Shown: positions 25,546-34,825, counted from the first letter of the stretch. The stretch: 64,000 bases of DNA from Citrobacter sp. 18056 (GCA_902706235.1 CACSJR010000002.1:62001-126000); one strand, 5' to 3'. Notes: generated from the sequence alone by a model not told the origin. Numbers and translations are program-made.

Positions 25546-27879
25546 ATGAAAATGAACGTAACGGAAACCGTAAAACAGGCTTGCGGCCACTGGCCGCGCA
25601 TACTCCCGGCGCTGGGTGTGAAGGTGATTAAAAACCGGCATCAGGCCTGCCCTGTATGCGGCGGCTCTGACCGCTTCCGCTTCGATGACAAAGAGGGTCG
25701 CGGCACGTGGTTATGTAACCAGTGCGGCGCGGGTGACGGACTGAAACTGATTGAGAAGGTATTCAATGTATCTGCCTCCGAGGCCGCCCAAAAGGTGAAT
25801 GCCGTCACCGGAAATCTGTCGCCGGTCGACCCGGAAGTGATTGCGGCCGCAGAAGCTGAAACCGATGCTGACCGCAAAGCGGCGGCCGGGCTGGCCGTGA
25901 AGCTCATGGAGAAAACCCGCACGGCCACCGGCAACGCCTACCTGACCCCTAAGGGCTTCCCCGGTCGGGAATGTCTGACGCTGACGGCTATTCACAAAAC
26001 CGGCGGCGTGACATTCCGCGCCGGTGATGTGGTTGTCCCGTTGTATGACGATACCGGCGCACTGGTTAACCTTCAGCTTATTAATTCTGACGGTCTCAAA
26101 CGCACCCTGAAAGGCGGAGCGGTAAAAGGGGCATGTCATATCATTGAAGGGCAGAAACAGGCCGGAAAACGCCTGTGGATTGCGGAGGGCTACGCGACCG
26201 CGCTCACCGTGCACCACCTGACCGGCGAAACCGTCATGGTGGCGCTGTCGTCCGTGAACCTCCTTTCTCTGGCGAGCCTTGCCCGTCAGAAATACCCGGC
26301 CTGTCAGATTGTGCTGGCGGCCGACCGCGACCTTAACGGCGACGGTCAGACAAAAGCCGCAGCGGCCGCAGAAGCCTGTGAGGGTGTTGTTGCCCTGCCG
26401 CCGGTATTCGGTGACTGGAATGATGCGTTTATGCAGAAAGGTGAAGAGGCGACGCGGAAAGCGATTTATGATGCCATCCGGGCACCGGCTGACAGTCCTT
26501 TCACTACCATGAGCGAAGCGGAATTTACCGCCATGAGCGCCAGTGACAAGGCGATGCGGGTGCATGAGCATTACGGCGAAGCGCTGGCCGTGGATGCGAA
26601 CGGCCAGCTCCTGTCCCGCTATGAGGCCGGGATATGGAAAATCATCCCGACGTCGGATTTTGAGCGCGACGTGGCCGGGCTGTTCCAGCGTCTTCGTGCA
26701 CCGTTCTCGTCGGGTAAAATCACCTCCGTGGTCGACACCCTGAAACTGGTTATTCCGCAACAGGCCGCCCCTGCACGGCGTCTGATTGGTTTTCGCAACG
26801 GCGTACTTGATACCGGCACCGGCATATTCAGCCCACACCATCAGTCACACTGGCTGCGCACACTTTGTGATGTCGATTTTACCCCGCCGGTGGAGGGTGA
26901 AACGCTGGAAACCCACGCCCCGGATTTCTGGCGCTGGCTCGACCGTGCCGCCGGTGGCAGACCGGAAAAACGCGACGTTATTCTGGCGGCGCTGTTTATG
27001 GTGCTGGCGAACCGTTACGACTGGCAGCTCTTTCTCGAAGTGACCGGCCCCGGTGGCAGCGGGAAAAGTATTCTGGCTGAAATTGCAACGATGCTCGCCG
27101 GGAAAGATAACGCTACGTCGGCCAACATCGACACGCTGGAAGACTCCCGAAAACGTGCATCCCTGATTGGCTTCTCGCTTATCCGTCTGCCTGACCAGGA
27201 AAAATGGAGCGGTGACGGTGCAGGACTCAAGGCCATCACCGGGGGGGATGCTGTATCGGTCGACCCGAAATACAAGGATGCATACTCCACCTATATTCCG
27301 GCGGTGATTCTGGCCGTGAACAATAACCCGATGCGCTTTACCGACCGCAGCGGTGGTGTTTCCCGTCGCCGGGTGATCCTGCACTTCCCGGAACAGATTG
27401 CCCCGGAGGAACGCGACCCGCAGCTTAAGAATAAAATCGCCCGTGAGCTGGCCGTGATTGTGCGCCAGCTAATGCAGAAGTTCAGCGACCCGATGACCGC
27501 GCGCGCCCTGCTCCAGTCACAGCAGAACTCCGACGAGGCGCTCAGCATCAAGCGCGATGCCGACCCGACATTTGATTTTTGCGGCTATCTGGAAGCCCTG
27601 CCGGAGCCTGAGGGGATGTATATTGGCAATGCCAACATCATTCCGCGTCAGCCGCGTCTGTATCTGTATCATGCCTATCTGGCATATATGGAAGCCCACG
27701 GTTACAGGAATACCCTGAGCCTCACTATGTTCGGTAAGGGGCTACCAGCCATGCTGAAAGAGTACGGGCTAAGTTATGAGAAGCGCCGAAAAAATCAGGG
27801 CATACAAACCAATCTCACGTTAAGAGAGGAAAGCAACGCCGACTGGCTGCCGAAATGTGATGAGCCCATAGCGAAATAA
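25546..27879 (+). CDS. alpha: Replication protein alpha (primase, helicase, origin binding)
   Basis: This is a 777-residue protein with exactly the length of P4 alpha. The N-terminal zinc ribbon uses Cys35, Cys38, Cys57 and Cys60. The primase active site has Glu214 (WIAEGYATALT), the key residue in P4. AADRDLNGDGQ continues the Toprim-like fold. The SF3-type helicase has a Walker A GPGGSGKS with Lys507, again the P4 position. The C-terminal domain should bind GGTGAACAG iterons, which occur at 23786-23892 and 27931-28023. All key residues are present, so autonomous replication is plausible. Confidence 0.96.
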   Translation: MKMNVTETVKQACGHWPRILPALGVKVIKNRHQACPVCGGSDRFRFDDKEGRGTWLCNQCGAGDGLKLIEKVFNVSASEAAQKVNAVTGNLSPVDPEVIAAAEAETDADRKAAAGLAVKLMEKTRTATGNAYLTPKGFPGRECLTLTAIHKTGGVTFRAGDVVVPLYDDTGALVNLQLINSDGLKRTLKGGAVKGACHIIEGQKQAGKRLWIAEGYATALTVHHLTGETVMVALSSVNLLSLASLARQKYPACQIVLAADRDLNGDGQTKAAAAAEACEGVVALPPVFGDWNDAFMQKGEEATRKAIYDAIRAPADSPFTTMSEAEFTAMSASDKAMRVHEHYGEALAVDANGQLLSRYEAGIWKIIPTSDFERDVAGLFQRLRAPFSSGKITSVVDTLKLVIPQQAAPARRLIGFRNGVLDTGTGIFSPHHQSHWLRTLCDVDFTPPVEGETLETHAPDFWRWLDRAAGGRPEKRDVILAALFMVLANRYDWQLFLEVTGPGGSGKSILAEIATMLAGKDNATSANIDTLEDSRKRASLIGFSLIRLPDQEKWSGDGAGLKAITGGDAVSVDPKYKDAYSTYIPAVILAVNNNPMRFTDRSGGVSRRRVILHFPEQIAPEERDPQLKNKIARELAVIVRQLMQKFSDPMTARALLQSQQNSDEALSIKRDADPTFDFCGYLEALPEPEGMYIGNANIIPRQPRLYLYHAYLAYMEAHGYRNTLSLTMFGKGLPAMLKEYGLSYEKRRKNQGIQTNLTLREESNADWLPKCDEPIAK

Positions 27880-27887
27880 CCTACCAT

Positions 27888-27912
27888 GACCGGCAATCGC
27901 CGGTCTTTTTTT
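27888..27912 (+). terminator. Terminator of the alpha operon
   Basis: GACCGGC and GCCGGTC form a 7-bp stem around AATC, followed by seven T residues, 8 bp after the alpha stop. Confidence 0.92.
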
Positions 27913-27930
27913 ACCTGAAAAACGGCAAAA

Positions 27931-28023
27931 GTGAACAGTAAAGTGTTCACTGTTCACCAACCATTCACCGCGTAAAATAATGATTTTTATAAATAAAAAT
28001 ACACAGTGAACAGTGTGAACAGT
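27931..28023. other. Replication origin iterons (ori-like cluster)
   Basis: GTGAACAGT, GTTCACTGTTCACC, ATTCACCG and AGTGAACAGTGTGAACAGT occur within 93 bp around a very A+T-rich core (27971-28003). They are the same iterons as in the crr-like cluster. The position downstream of alpha and the A+T-rich stretch fit the P4 origin. Confidence 0.72.
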
Positions 28024-28098
28024 TTTTCTAAAAAAAAGTTTTTTTATGAGATCTGTCACTGGTGACTTATCAATAGATAGTTTGTCAGTCCAGCAAAT

Positions 28099-28117
28099 GT
28101 GTATAGCGATGTGTATA
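28099..28117 (+). promoter_or_regulatory. Integrase arm-type site candidates, right end
   Basis: Two GTGTATA copies lie 12 bp apart, start to start, 60-78 bp inside attR. They mirror the pair next to attL. Confidence 0.5.
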
Positions 28118-28176
28118 AAAAAGAGAGGTTTAATATTAAAATATTAATAAATACATATAGTTAAAATTCATATCGA

Positions 28177-28196
28177 ACTCCTGTGATCTTCCGCCA
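28177..28196 (+). repeat. attR: right attachment repeat
   Basis: This is a perfect 20-bp copy of the selC 3' end. It marks the right boundary of the satellite; host sequence resumes after it. Confidence 0.93.
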
Positions 28197-28268
28197 GTTC
28201 TCTCACCGCCGTTTAAGTTTTCCCCCGCCTGGGTCGCTGTTCATTGTATTAACCGATGGAGCGCCAGG

Positions 28269-28703
28269 ATGAAAAAATTACTCGTATTGCTTTTACCGTT
28301 ACTGCTTGCAGGCTGCGCCACTATTGTCGGAGACAATGAAGAACAGGTGCGCATCAATAGCGTGCCCGATCACGTTCGCTTTGCTATTTCAGACAGCGAC
28401 GGCCAGATTGTCGCCAGTGGGATTACGCCGCAAACCGTTACGCTGAAGAAAGCGGATGGCAGTTATTTTGGCAAAATCAATTACACGCTGACGCTCGCGG
28501 AGGATGGCTACAACACGTCCATCGTGCCGCTGAGCACGAATCTCACTCCCTGGTATCTGTTCGGAAATATCATTTTCCTCGGCGTCCCTGGCTGGCTGAT
28601 TGTCGATCCGTTTTCGGGTGCGATGTATTCGTTTAAGAATCACTATATTCAAACGTATCTGCGCCGATGCCCGCCAGGGCCGTACCGCTATATGTGTTCA
28701 TAA
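28269..28703 (+). CDS. Putative outer-membrane lipoprotein, unknown function
   Basis: This 144-residue protein starts with a lipoprotein signal (KKLLVLLLPLLLAGC), with Cys16 as the lipidated residue. Ala at +2 favours sorting to the outer membrane. The mature part contains VTLKKADGSYFGKINYTLTLAEDGY, resembling a beta-rich PEGA-like fold. A hydrophobic stretch (LFGNIIFLGVPGWLIVDPFSGAMY) follows, and the C-terminus has two cysteines. A GGAGCGCCAGG region precedes the ATG. I do not recognise an E. coli orthologue. It is the first host gene right of the satellite. Confidence 0.75.
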   Translation: MKKLLVLLLPLLLAGCATIVGDNEEQVRINSVPDHVRFAISDSDGQIVASGITPQTVTLKKADGSYFGKINYTLTLAEDGYNTSIVPLSTNLTPWYLFGNIIFLGVPGWLIVDPFSGAMYSFKNHYIQTYLRRCPPGPYRYMCS

Positions 28704-28724
28704 CGACGAATATTTTGAGGAAGG

Positions 28725-28777
28725 GGCTGGCGTTTGGGGTGGCTCATGGATGAAACATGGGCCCCGTTTCGCCAGCC
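28725..28777. terminator. Long hairpin between two convergent lipoprotein genes
   Basis: GGCTGGCG pairs with CGCCAGCC, and GGGG with CCCC inside it, spanning 53 bp in an 86-bp gap. It probably terminates both transcripts. Confidence 0.55.
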
Positions 28778-28789
28778 AGATGCTGGAGA

Positions 28790-29347
28790 TTATTTGTTCT
28801 CGTTCGGCGCGTGCTCTGCTGGCGTTTCCGACTCTGCGGCTTCTGGTTTTTTCACCGTGATAGTGGGCAAATCACCGTAGGTCACCTGTGTTTTTTCAAG
28901 ACGGGTGATGATGTCTGCAGTGACATCTAATTTTGCATCGCTGGAAATGACATTCTGATTATCAACAATCAGCGCCAGCTTTTTTTCCTGCCGGTAGGTA
29001 TCCACGGCTTTTACAATGGCTGCCAGGCTGGCCTGACGCGCGGCTTTTTGTTCTGCCATCCACTGGTGATTCAGGACTTGCGCATCGGCGTTACTCGCCT
29101 TTTTCTGTTCGTCCGCCGACAGGGTGGCATAACCTTGCTTCGCTTCATCGTTGGCCTTGATAAGCACGGCCTGAACCTGTTTGCCATGCTCAATTTCCTG
29201 TTTCCCGATGGCCGAGTCCTTCAGAACTTTGCCTATATCCACGACGCCAATTTCAGGTGTGGAAGCATTTTTCTGGTCGCAGCCCGCTAATCCGCCAAAG
29301 GCGAGAGTTGTGGCAAGCGCCAGTATTGCGGTTTTCTTTTGCATCAT
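28790..29347 (-). CDS. Skp/OmpH-like lipoprotein, inner-membrane type
   Basis: This is a 185-residue lipoprotein with a signal peptide ending LAGC-D-Q-K. Asp at +2 is the inner-membrane retention signal. The mature part looks like the OmpH/Skp family: it begins EIGVVDIGKVLKDSAIGKQ, has a helical hairpin region (residues about 50-120), and ends with IITRLEKTQVTYGDLPTI. The last 20 residues are Pro/Glu-rich. Skp is normally a soluble periplasmic chaperone, so a membrane-tethered relative is unusual. It lies downstream of nlpA in the same direction with a terminator between, so it probably has its own promoter. Confidence 0.75.
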   Translation of the reverse strand: MMQKKTAILALATTLAFGGLAGCDQKNASTPEIGVVDIGKVLKDSAIGKQEIEHGKQVQAVLIKANDEAKQGYATLSADEQKKASNADAQVLNHQWMAEQKAARQASLAAIVKAVDTYRQEKKLALIVDNQNVISSDAKLDVTADIITRLEKTQVTYGDLPTITVKKPEAAESETPAEHAPNENK

Positions 29348-29509
29348 TAGGTCCTTTTATTGCCTTCCGCTCTGGCGGTGGGCGGTGTTCATTAGGCATT
29401 TGCTTTCATGTCGTCAGTAGACAGCATGCGAGCGCCATTGGTTTCCTTGTCATTTTCTTATTTCTTCCTTCGGCGGATATTTGGCGAATGAGCACGAATA
29501 AAATAAATC

Positions 29510-29530
29510 GGGCCAGCATCCCGCTGGCCC
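29510..29530 (-). terminator. nlpA terminator
   Basis: GGGCCAGC and GCTGGCCC form an 8-bp stem, followed on the minus strand by GATTTATTTT. It lies 21 bp past the nlpA stop. Confidence 0.7.
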
Positions 29531-29551
29531 ATTTCGCTACCGGTGACTCAC

Positions 29552-30364
29552 TCAATCCCAGCCAGGTACGGCCCCGCCGTTAAAGATTTTCTCTGCCGCT
29601 TTTGCCACTTCCGGTGACTGATACGACTGCATAAATTCCTTCACGTTCTCCGCGTCTTTGTTATCTTTGCGAGTGACAATGATGTTCACATACGGCGAGT
29701 TTTTATCTTCGATAAACACGCCGTCATGCACCGGTGACAGACCGGTCTGTTGCAGATAGGTGGTGCTGATGATCGCCACGTCGACCTTCGGGTCGTCGAG
29801 CACGCGTGGCAGTTGCGCCCCTTCCAGCTCCATAATGTTGAGCTTATGCGGGTTGTCGCTGATATCGAGTGAGGTCGGCAGCAGGCCTTTACCCGGTTTG
29901 AGGGTAATCAGTTTCTCTTTTTGCATCAGCAATAACGCGCGCCCGAGATTGGTCGGATCGTTTGGAATCGCGATGGTCGCGCCGTCTTTCAGTTCGGAAA
30001 CAGACTTAATTTTGCGGGAATAACCGGCCATCGGGAAAACGAAGGTATTGCCGACGGCCACTAAGTGGAAGTTGTGCGCTTTGTTGTCTTGCTCCAGGAA
30101 CGGACGATGCTGGAATACGTTGGCATCGAGTTCTCCGGCATTGGTGGCATCGTTTGGCAGCAGCGAGCCGCTAAACCCAACCAGCTCCACGTCGAGGCCA
30201 TATTTTTCTTTGGCGACTTTCTTCGCCACTTCGGCCACGTCTTGTTCCGCGCCGTTAATCACGCCCACTTTTATGTGTTTGCTGGTATCGCTTTTTTGAT
30301 CACAGCCCGCCAGAAGTAAGCCGGTCAGCAGCAAGGCGCCGAGATGAGGAAGAGTCAGTTTCAC
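29552..30364 (-). CDS. nlpA: Lipoprotein-28 NlpA (MetQ-like)
   Basis: This is a 270-residue inner-membrane lipoprotein related to the methionine-binding protein MetQ. The signal peptide ends LLAGCDQK, with Asp at +2 for inner-membrane retention as in E. coli NlpA. The binding-protein fold is visible from KVGVINGAEQDVAEVAKKVA to the C-terminal FNGGAVPGWD, including NDPTNLGRALLLM. It has a minor role in methionine uptake and, in E. coli, promotes vesicle formation. No permease or ATPase gene is nearby. Confidence 0.92.
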   Translation of the reverse strand: MKLTLPHLGALLLTGLLLAGCDQKSDTSKHIKVGVINGAEQDVAEVAKKVAKEKYGLDVELVGFSGSLLPNDATNAGELDANVFQHRPFLEQDNKAHNFHLVAVGNTFVFPMAGYSRKIKSVSELKDGATIAIPNDPTNLGRALLLMQKEKLITLKPGKGLLPTSLDISDNPHKLNIMELEGAQLPRVLDDPKVDVAIISTTYLQQTGLSPVHDGVFIEDKNSPYVNIIVTRKDNKDAENVKEFMQSYQSPEVAKAAEKIFNGGAVPGWD

Positions 30365-30507
30365 GCCAGAGTTCCTTTTTAAACAGTCGTTAAAACAATG
30401 TGTTCCGAATAAAAATGACTATAACGAGTTTGGCGAAGCGAGGATAAAAACGAAAAGGAATGAGCAAGACGAAAAGGTGATAAAGCGGGTCTATAGGGCC
30501 TGATCCT

Positions 30508-30582
30508 GTAGGCCCGGCAGTCCAGCGCGCCGCCGGGCAGTGAGGGGTGACGCCCGGTGGCGCTACGCTGACCGGGCCTGCA
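30508..30582. repeat. REP pair (BIME) between nlpA and the serine hydrolase gene
   Basis: Two REP-like units face each other: GTAGGCCCGGCAGTCCAGCG... (30508-30539) and GCCCGGTGGCGCTACGCTGA... (30552-30581). Each can fold, and the second has the classic GGCGCTACGCTGA centre of enterobacterial REPs. It lies just past the stop of the gene at 30585. Confidence 0.8.
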
Positions 30583-30584
30583 GG

Positions 30585-31895
30585 TTAGTTCAGCGTATTC
30601 GCAATCGCGTTATACATCAGCGACGCTTCCAGCGGTTGAGCGCTGAATGAAGGTTCGGCTTTCGGCCACGCTGACCACTGAACGATCACCAGTTTTTGCT
30701 GCGGATTGACCACGATAATCTGACCAAAAATGCCCAGCGCCCACATTGTATCCTGGCTCGACAGGCCCTCTTTCGGGCTGACATCTTGAGCGTTTACCGG
30801 CACGCTGTTGTTCCACCACTGGTAGCCGTACATGCCGTCCGGATGCGCCGTCGATACGGATTTCTCCGCGGTATTCCAGGTTCGGGCATCTTTCACCCAG
30901 TTGTCCGGCAGCGTTTTCGTGCCGTCCGGCAGCACGCCGTTGTTCATGATAAACAGGCCGAATTTACCCCAGTCCTCCAACGTGGCGTTGAAACCGTGTG
31001 CGCCAACGTCGTGTTTGCCCGGTTGATAGCTGTGCCACACGCCGTCATGCACCATGCCGTACGGCTGCCAGATTTTTTCCTGTAAGTTCTGTGCCAGGGA
31101 TTTGCCGGTCGCTTTCTCGAGCGTATCGCCAAGTAGCCACGCACCGCCTGACGAGTAAGACCAGGCCGCGCCCGGTTTGGCGTAAGTGGTACGTTTCGGG
31201 TCTTTCACCAGCGCATTCACACAGGCGTAAGTGTCTTTGTTGGCTTCACACTGGGTGAGCTTCGCAAAGTCAGACTGTGGATTGGTGTAGTCCTCATTCC
31301 ACGTCACGCCGGAAGTGTGCTGCATCAGCTGGCGTACCGTGACGTGCTCCCAGGCTGTGCCTTTTACGTCGGGGTTGTACTTGACGATTTCATCATCCAG
31401 CGAGGCGATTTTGCCCTCTTTCACTGCGATCCCGACCAGCGTCGACACCACTGACTTCCCGACCGATCGCGAGGTCCACAGCGTGGTTGGCGTGTTGCCG
31501 TGGCTGTAATACTGGTAGGCGATTTTACCGTCCTTGATGACCATCATTCCGGTCACGTCGTTGCGCTTGATGTAATCCTGTAAACCGTAGCGCTGGCCCT
31601 GATACTGGTAGGTCGCATCGCTCAATGAACGCGTCATCACCGGAATTGGCTGCGCGTGTCCTGCTTTGAAGACATCTCCGGCGTAGGAGCGATAGTCGTT
31701 ACGAAAGCCGATTACACGCTGCTGCTGGTTCCAGGTGAGCATGTCTTTCACGTCAGGCAGTTTGGCATCAACCGGAGCCGGGCAGGTGGTCAGTTGCGGT
31801 ACGCCACAGTCGTTCGCGGCCTGAGCAGCACCGGCCTGCAGCGAAACGCCGAGGCAAAGTGCGAGGAGACAGAGAGAAGTGTTCATCTTGCGCAT
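30585..31895 (-). CDS. Exported serine hydrolase, class C beta-lactamase fold
   Basis: This is a periplasmic serine hydrolase of about 436 residues. The signal peptide ends near LQAGAAQA. The catalytic S-V-G-K motif lies at about residues 144-147 (TSRSVGKSVVS), and a YSSGGAWLLG region provides the Tyr motif. It resembles EstB, 6-aminohexanoate-dimer hydrolase and penicillin-binding-protein-like enzymes more than AmpC, so resistance is not implied. Several starts are possible. The ATG at 31895 has AAAGG at good spacing, while one five codons upstream has none. The substrate is unknown. Confidence 0.8.
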   Translation of the reverse strand: MRKMNTSLCLLALCLGVSLQAGAAQAANDCGVPQLTTCPAPVDAKLPDVKDMLTWNQQQRVIGFRNDYRSYAGDVFKAGHAQPIPVMTRSLSDATYQYQGQRYGLQDYIKRNDVTGMMVIKDGKIAYQYYSHGNTPTTLWTSRSVGKSVVSTLVGIAVKEGKIASLDDEIVKYNPDVKGTAWEHVTVRQLMQHTSGVTWNEDYTNPQSDFAKLTQCEANKDTYACVNALVKDPKRTTYAKPGAAWSYSSGGAWLLGDTLEKATGKSLAQNLQEKIWQPYGMVHDGVWHSYQPGKHDVGAHGFNATLEDWGKFGLFIMNNGVLPDGTKTLPDNWVKDARTWNTAEKSVSTAHPDGMYGYQWWNNSVPVNAQDVSPKEGLSSQDTMWALGIFGQIIVVNPQQKLVIVQWSAWPKAEPSFSAQPLEASLMYNAIANTLN

Positions 31896-32011
31896 AATCG
31901 TACCTTTCATCCTTTAGAATTATGAGATGTCAGGCACTACTTTAGGCGAGAGTTGTCGGCAGGTGCAGTCAGTGTGCGGGGGAAAAACCCCCGCTATGAC
32001 CGAACGCGAGG

Positions 32012-32485
32012 TTACAGGCCCAATGCGCTGAGGCCCGGATGATCGTCCGGACGTCGACCCTGGGGCCAGTGAAACAGGCGATCTTCTTCGTTGATCGGCA
32101 GGTCGTTGATGCAGGCGAAGCGTTTGCTCATCAGGCCGTTGTCGTCGAATTCCCAGTTTTCATTGCCGTAGGAGCGGAACCATTTGCCGTTCTCGTCGTG
32201 CCATTCGTAGGCGAAACGCACGGCGATGCGGTTGTCGGTATAGGCCCACAACTCCTTGATCAGCCGATATTCCTGCTCTTTGCGCCACTTGTTGTCGAGG
32301 AAGGTGACGATGGCATCGCGCCCGTCGATAAACTCGCTGCGGTTACGCCAGCTGCTGTCAGGGGTGTAGGCCAGCGCAACTTTATCCGGATTGCGACTGT
32401 TCCAGCCATCTTCGGCGGAACGCACTTTATGGATGGCGCTTTCCAGGGTAAACGGGGGTAGCGGGGGACGTTGTTCACTCATCAT
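32012..32485 (-). CDS. DUF1348 / SnoaL-like protein
   Basis: This is a 157-residue cytoplasmic protein of the nuclear-transport-factor-2-like fold. Signatures include [38 protein letters not shown], and a C-terminal [19 protein letters not shown]. Members are assumed small-molecule-binding or enzymatic, with no firm reaction known. Two ATG codons are adjacent, and the second (32482) is better spaced from AGGAG. It is downstream of the MFS gene's partner region but on its own transcript. Confidence 0.82.
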   Translation of the reverse strand: MMSEQRPPLPPFTLESAIHKVRSAEDGWNSRNPDKVALAYTPDSSWRNRSEFIDGRDAIVTFLDNKWRKEQEYRLIKELWAYTDNRIAVRFAYEWHDENGKWFRSYGNENWEFDDNGLMSKRFACINDLPINEEDRLFHWPQGRRPDDHPGLSALGL

Positions 32486-32573
32486 TCACTCCTGCGGGAT
32501 CGGGTTCTCCACATCCTGGCACATATTCATCTGAACGAAACCGGGAAGTTTTGTCTTCCCGGTGAACATCGAC

Positions 32574-34088
32574 TCAATGGTGAGATTTTTTCAGCGGTGA
32601 TTCTTTCAGTAACCATGACAGCGCAAACGCCAGCACCATAATGCACGCCGCCATCATGAAGGCCGCGTGAATGGCGGCCCCGAAGGCATCGAGATAATCG
32701 GTGCGTACGGCCACCGGCAAGTGGTGAACGGCCACCGGGTTCATCCCGCGAGGGATTTCCGCGCCCTCGGGCAGCAAACGAGTGAGATTCGATTGCAGCA
32801 CGTGGGTAAAGACCGCGCCAAACAGCGCCACGCCAATTGAGCCGCCTATCGAGCGGAACAGCGTTACGCCGGACGTCGCCACGCCGTACAGATTCGGTGC
32901 TACCGAGTTCTGCACCGCCAGTACCAGCACCTGCATGACCAGGCCGAGGCCCATGCCCAGCACGCCGGTAAACAGATACAGATGCCAGGTTGGCGAATCG
33001 ATGGTGATCCGCGTCAGCAGCAGCATCCCGATGAAACCGAGCAGCGTCCCGGCGATGGGGAACAGGCGGTATTTACCGGTGCGGCTGATTAAGCGTCCGC
33101 TGATAATCGAGGTCACCAGAAGGCCGCCCATCAGCGGGATCAGCTGTAGCCCGGCCTCGGTTGGTGTCGCACTTTTCACCACCTGCAAATAGAGCGGCAA
33201 GAAGGTCACCGAGCCAAACAGCGACATCCCGATGATAAAGCCAATCAGGCTGCACAACAGGAAGCTGCGGTCGCGGAACAGCGACAGCGGAATTATCGGC
33301 TCGAACGCCAGGCGCTCCTCATAGATAAACCCGGCAATACCCACCAGGCCAAACGCCAGAATGCACCACAGTTGCGGGTCACTCCATTCGCGCACGGTGC
33401 CACCTTCGGTGGTGAACAGCGTGATGCACAGCAGCGCCATGCTGAGATACAGCGCGCCGAGCCAGTCAATCTGATGCTCGCTGCGCTTGTTAGTGCTGTG
33501 GAATACCGTGCCGATCACCAGCAGGGCGAACAGCCCCAGCGGCAGGTTGATGTAGAAAATCCAGCGCCACGAGGTGTGCTGTACGATGAAGCCGCCGATC
33601 AGCGGACCAATCACTGTTGCAAGGCCAAAGACCCCGCCGAACAGGCCCTGATAGCGTCCACGGTCGGCAGGAGGGATAACGTCCGCCACCGCCGCCATGC
33701 TGATGACCATCAAACCGCCGCCGCCCAGACCTTGCAGGGCGCGCATCAGCACCAGCTGTGTCATGTTCTGCGCCAGGCCGCACAGCGCGGAGCCGACGAG
33801 GAACAGAACGATGGCGATTTGCAGCACCCGCTTGCGCCCAAACAGGTCGCCAAATTTGCCGTACAGCGGTACCACGATAGTGGACGTCAGAATATAGGCG
33901 GTGACCACCCACGACAGCTTATCGAGGCCGCCGAGTTCGCCCACAATGGTGGGCAACGCCGTCGAGACGATGGTCTGATCCAGCGCTGACAGCAGCATCA
34001 CCAGTAACAGCGCGCTGAATAACAGGCGGATGGACTTCACGCCGGTGGCTGGAACGTGCTGCGATTGAGTCGTCTTTTGAGACGCCAT
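32574..34088 (-). CDS. DHA2-family MFS multidrug efflux pump
   Basis: This is a 14-helix drug:proton antiporter of about 504 residues. Motif A is GKFGDLFGRKRVL, and antiporter motif C is in the GLATVIGPLIGGFI stretch. A central cytoplasmic loop contains HSTNKRSEHQIDW. It is divergent from a TetR-type gene across an 80-bp gap that carries a perfect 8-bp-arm palindrome, so it is probably TetR-repressed and induced by a ligand. The frame is open from a GTG four codons earlier, but the ATG at 34088 was preferred. Confidence 0.88.
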   Translation of the reverse strand: MASQKTTQSQHVPATGVKSIRLLFSALLLVMLLSALDQTIVSTALPTIVGELGGLDKLSWVVTAYILTSTIVVPLYGKFGDLFGRKRVLQIAIVLFLVGSALCGLAQNMTQLVLMRALQGLGGGGLMVISMAAVADVIPPADRGRYQGLFGGVFGLATVIGPLIGGFIVQHTSWRWIFYINLPLGLFALLVIGTVFHSTNKRSEHQIDWLGALYLSMALLCITLFTTEGGTVREWSDPQLWCILAFGLVGIAGFIYEERLAFEPIIPLSLFRDRSFLLCSLIGFIIGMSLFGSVTFLPLYLQVVKSATPTEAGLQLIPLMGGLLVTSIISGRLISRTGKYRLFPIAGTLLGFIGMLLLTRITIDSPTWHLYLFTGVLGMGLGLVMQVLVLAVQNSVAPNLYGVATSGVTLFRSIGGSIGVALFGAVFTHVLQSNLTRLLPEGAEIPRGMNPVAVHHLPVAVRTDYLDAFGAAIHAAFMMAACIMVLAFALSWLLKESPLKKSHH

Positions 34089-34105
34089 AAACAAGCTCAC
34101 TTGAA

Positions 34106-34127
34106 ATTAATTAAATACCTAATTAAT
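34106..34127. promoter_or_regulatory. TetR-type operator between efflux pump and regulator genes
   Basis: ATTAATTA and TAATTAAT flank AATACC. This is a perfect 8-bp-arm inverted repeat in the divergent promoter region, and it very likely binds the adjacent TetR-family protein. Confidence 0.65.
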
Positions 34128-34168
34128 ATTTATGTAAGTTATGGTTCAGGTCAAGGGACAGCCCGCAA

Positions 34169-34825
34169 ATGAAAGCACAGAATGGCAAAGATAATTCCGA
34201 GAAACCGCGCCGCCCGGGGCGTCCACGTGGAAAGCAGGCCGGAGCCGACAATCGCGAGCAGCTAATGGATATCGCGCTGACGCTGTTTGCGCGGCAGGGG
34301 ATCGCCCGGGTGTCGCTCAACGCCATCGCCAAAGAAGCCGGCGTGACCCCGGCGATGCTGCATTACTATTTCACCTCCCGCGAGGCGCTTATCGATCAGA
34401 TCCTTGAGGAGCGTTTTATGCCGCTGCGCAACCGCATCAGCAGCGCGTTTGTGGAGCATTCTGACGACCCGGTTATAGCCCTAACCATCATGGTGCGGGT
34501 GCTGGCAGAGCTGGCGGAACAACACGCGTGGTTTGCGCCGTTGTGGATGCAGGAGATGATTGGCGAAATGCCGGTCCTGCGTCAGCACATGCAGGCGCGT
34601 TTCGGCGAAGATAAACACCATAAGCTGTTGAGCACCGTGGCTCAATGGCAGGAAACGGGCAAGCTCAACCGGGAACTCGCGCCGGAGTTGCTGATAACGA
34701 CGCTGATAAGCCTGGTGCTGGTGCCGTTTTCTCGTCTGCGAACCGACGAGCGGATGAAAGCCGTATCCCCCGACGTTATCGTGCGTCACGCGCTGGCGAT
34801 AATGGACCAGGGGATTGGTGGTTAA
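34169..34825 (+). CDS. TetR-family repressor
   Basis: This is a 218-residue regulator. A basic N-terminal tail ([19 protein letters not shown]) precedes a TetR helix-turn-helix ([20 protein letters not shown]). The C-terminal helical ligand domain is divergent, as usual. It faces the DHA2 pump gene and is probably its ligand-responsive repressor and its own. Its last four bases overlap the end of the convergent acetyltransferase gene. Confidence 0.88.
   Translation: MKAQNGKDNSEKPRRPGRPRGKQAGADNREQLMDIALTLFARQGIARVSLNAIAKEAGVTPAMLHYYFTSREALIDQILEERFMPLRNRISSAFVEHSDDPVIALTIMVRVLAELAEQHAWFAPLWMQEMIGEMPVLRQHMQARFGEDKHHKLLSTVAQWQETGKLNRELAPELLITTLISLVLVPFSRLRTDERMKAVSPDVIVRHALAIMDQGIGG

Noticed and set aside
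30585-31895. A beta-lactamase resistance gene
   Set aside because: The serine-hydrolase motifs fit the fold, but the sequence resembles EstB or 6-aminohexanoate hydrolase types and not AmpC.
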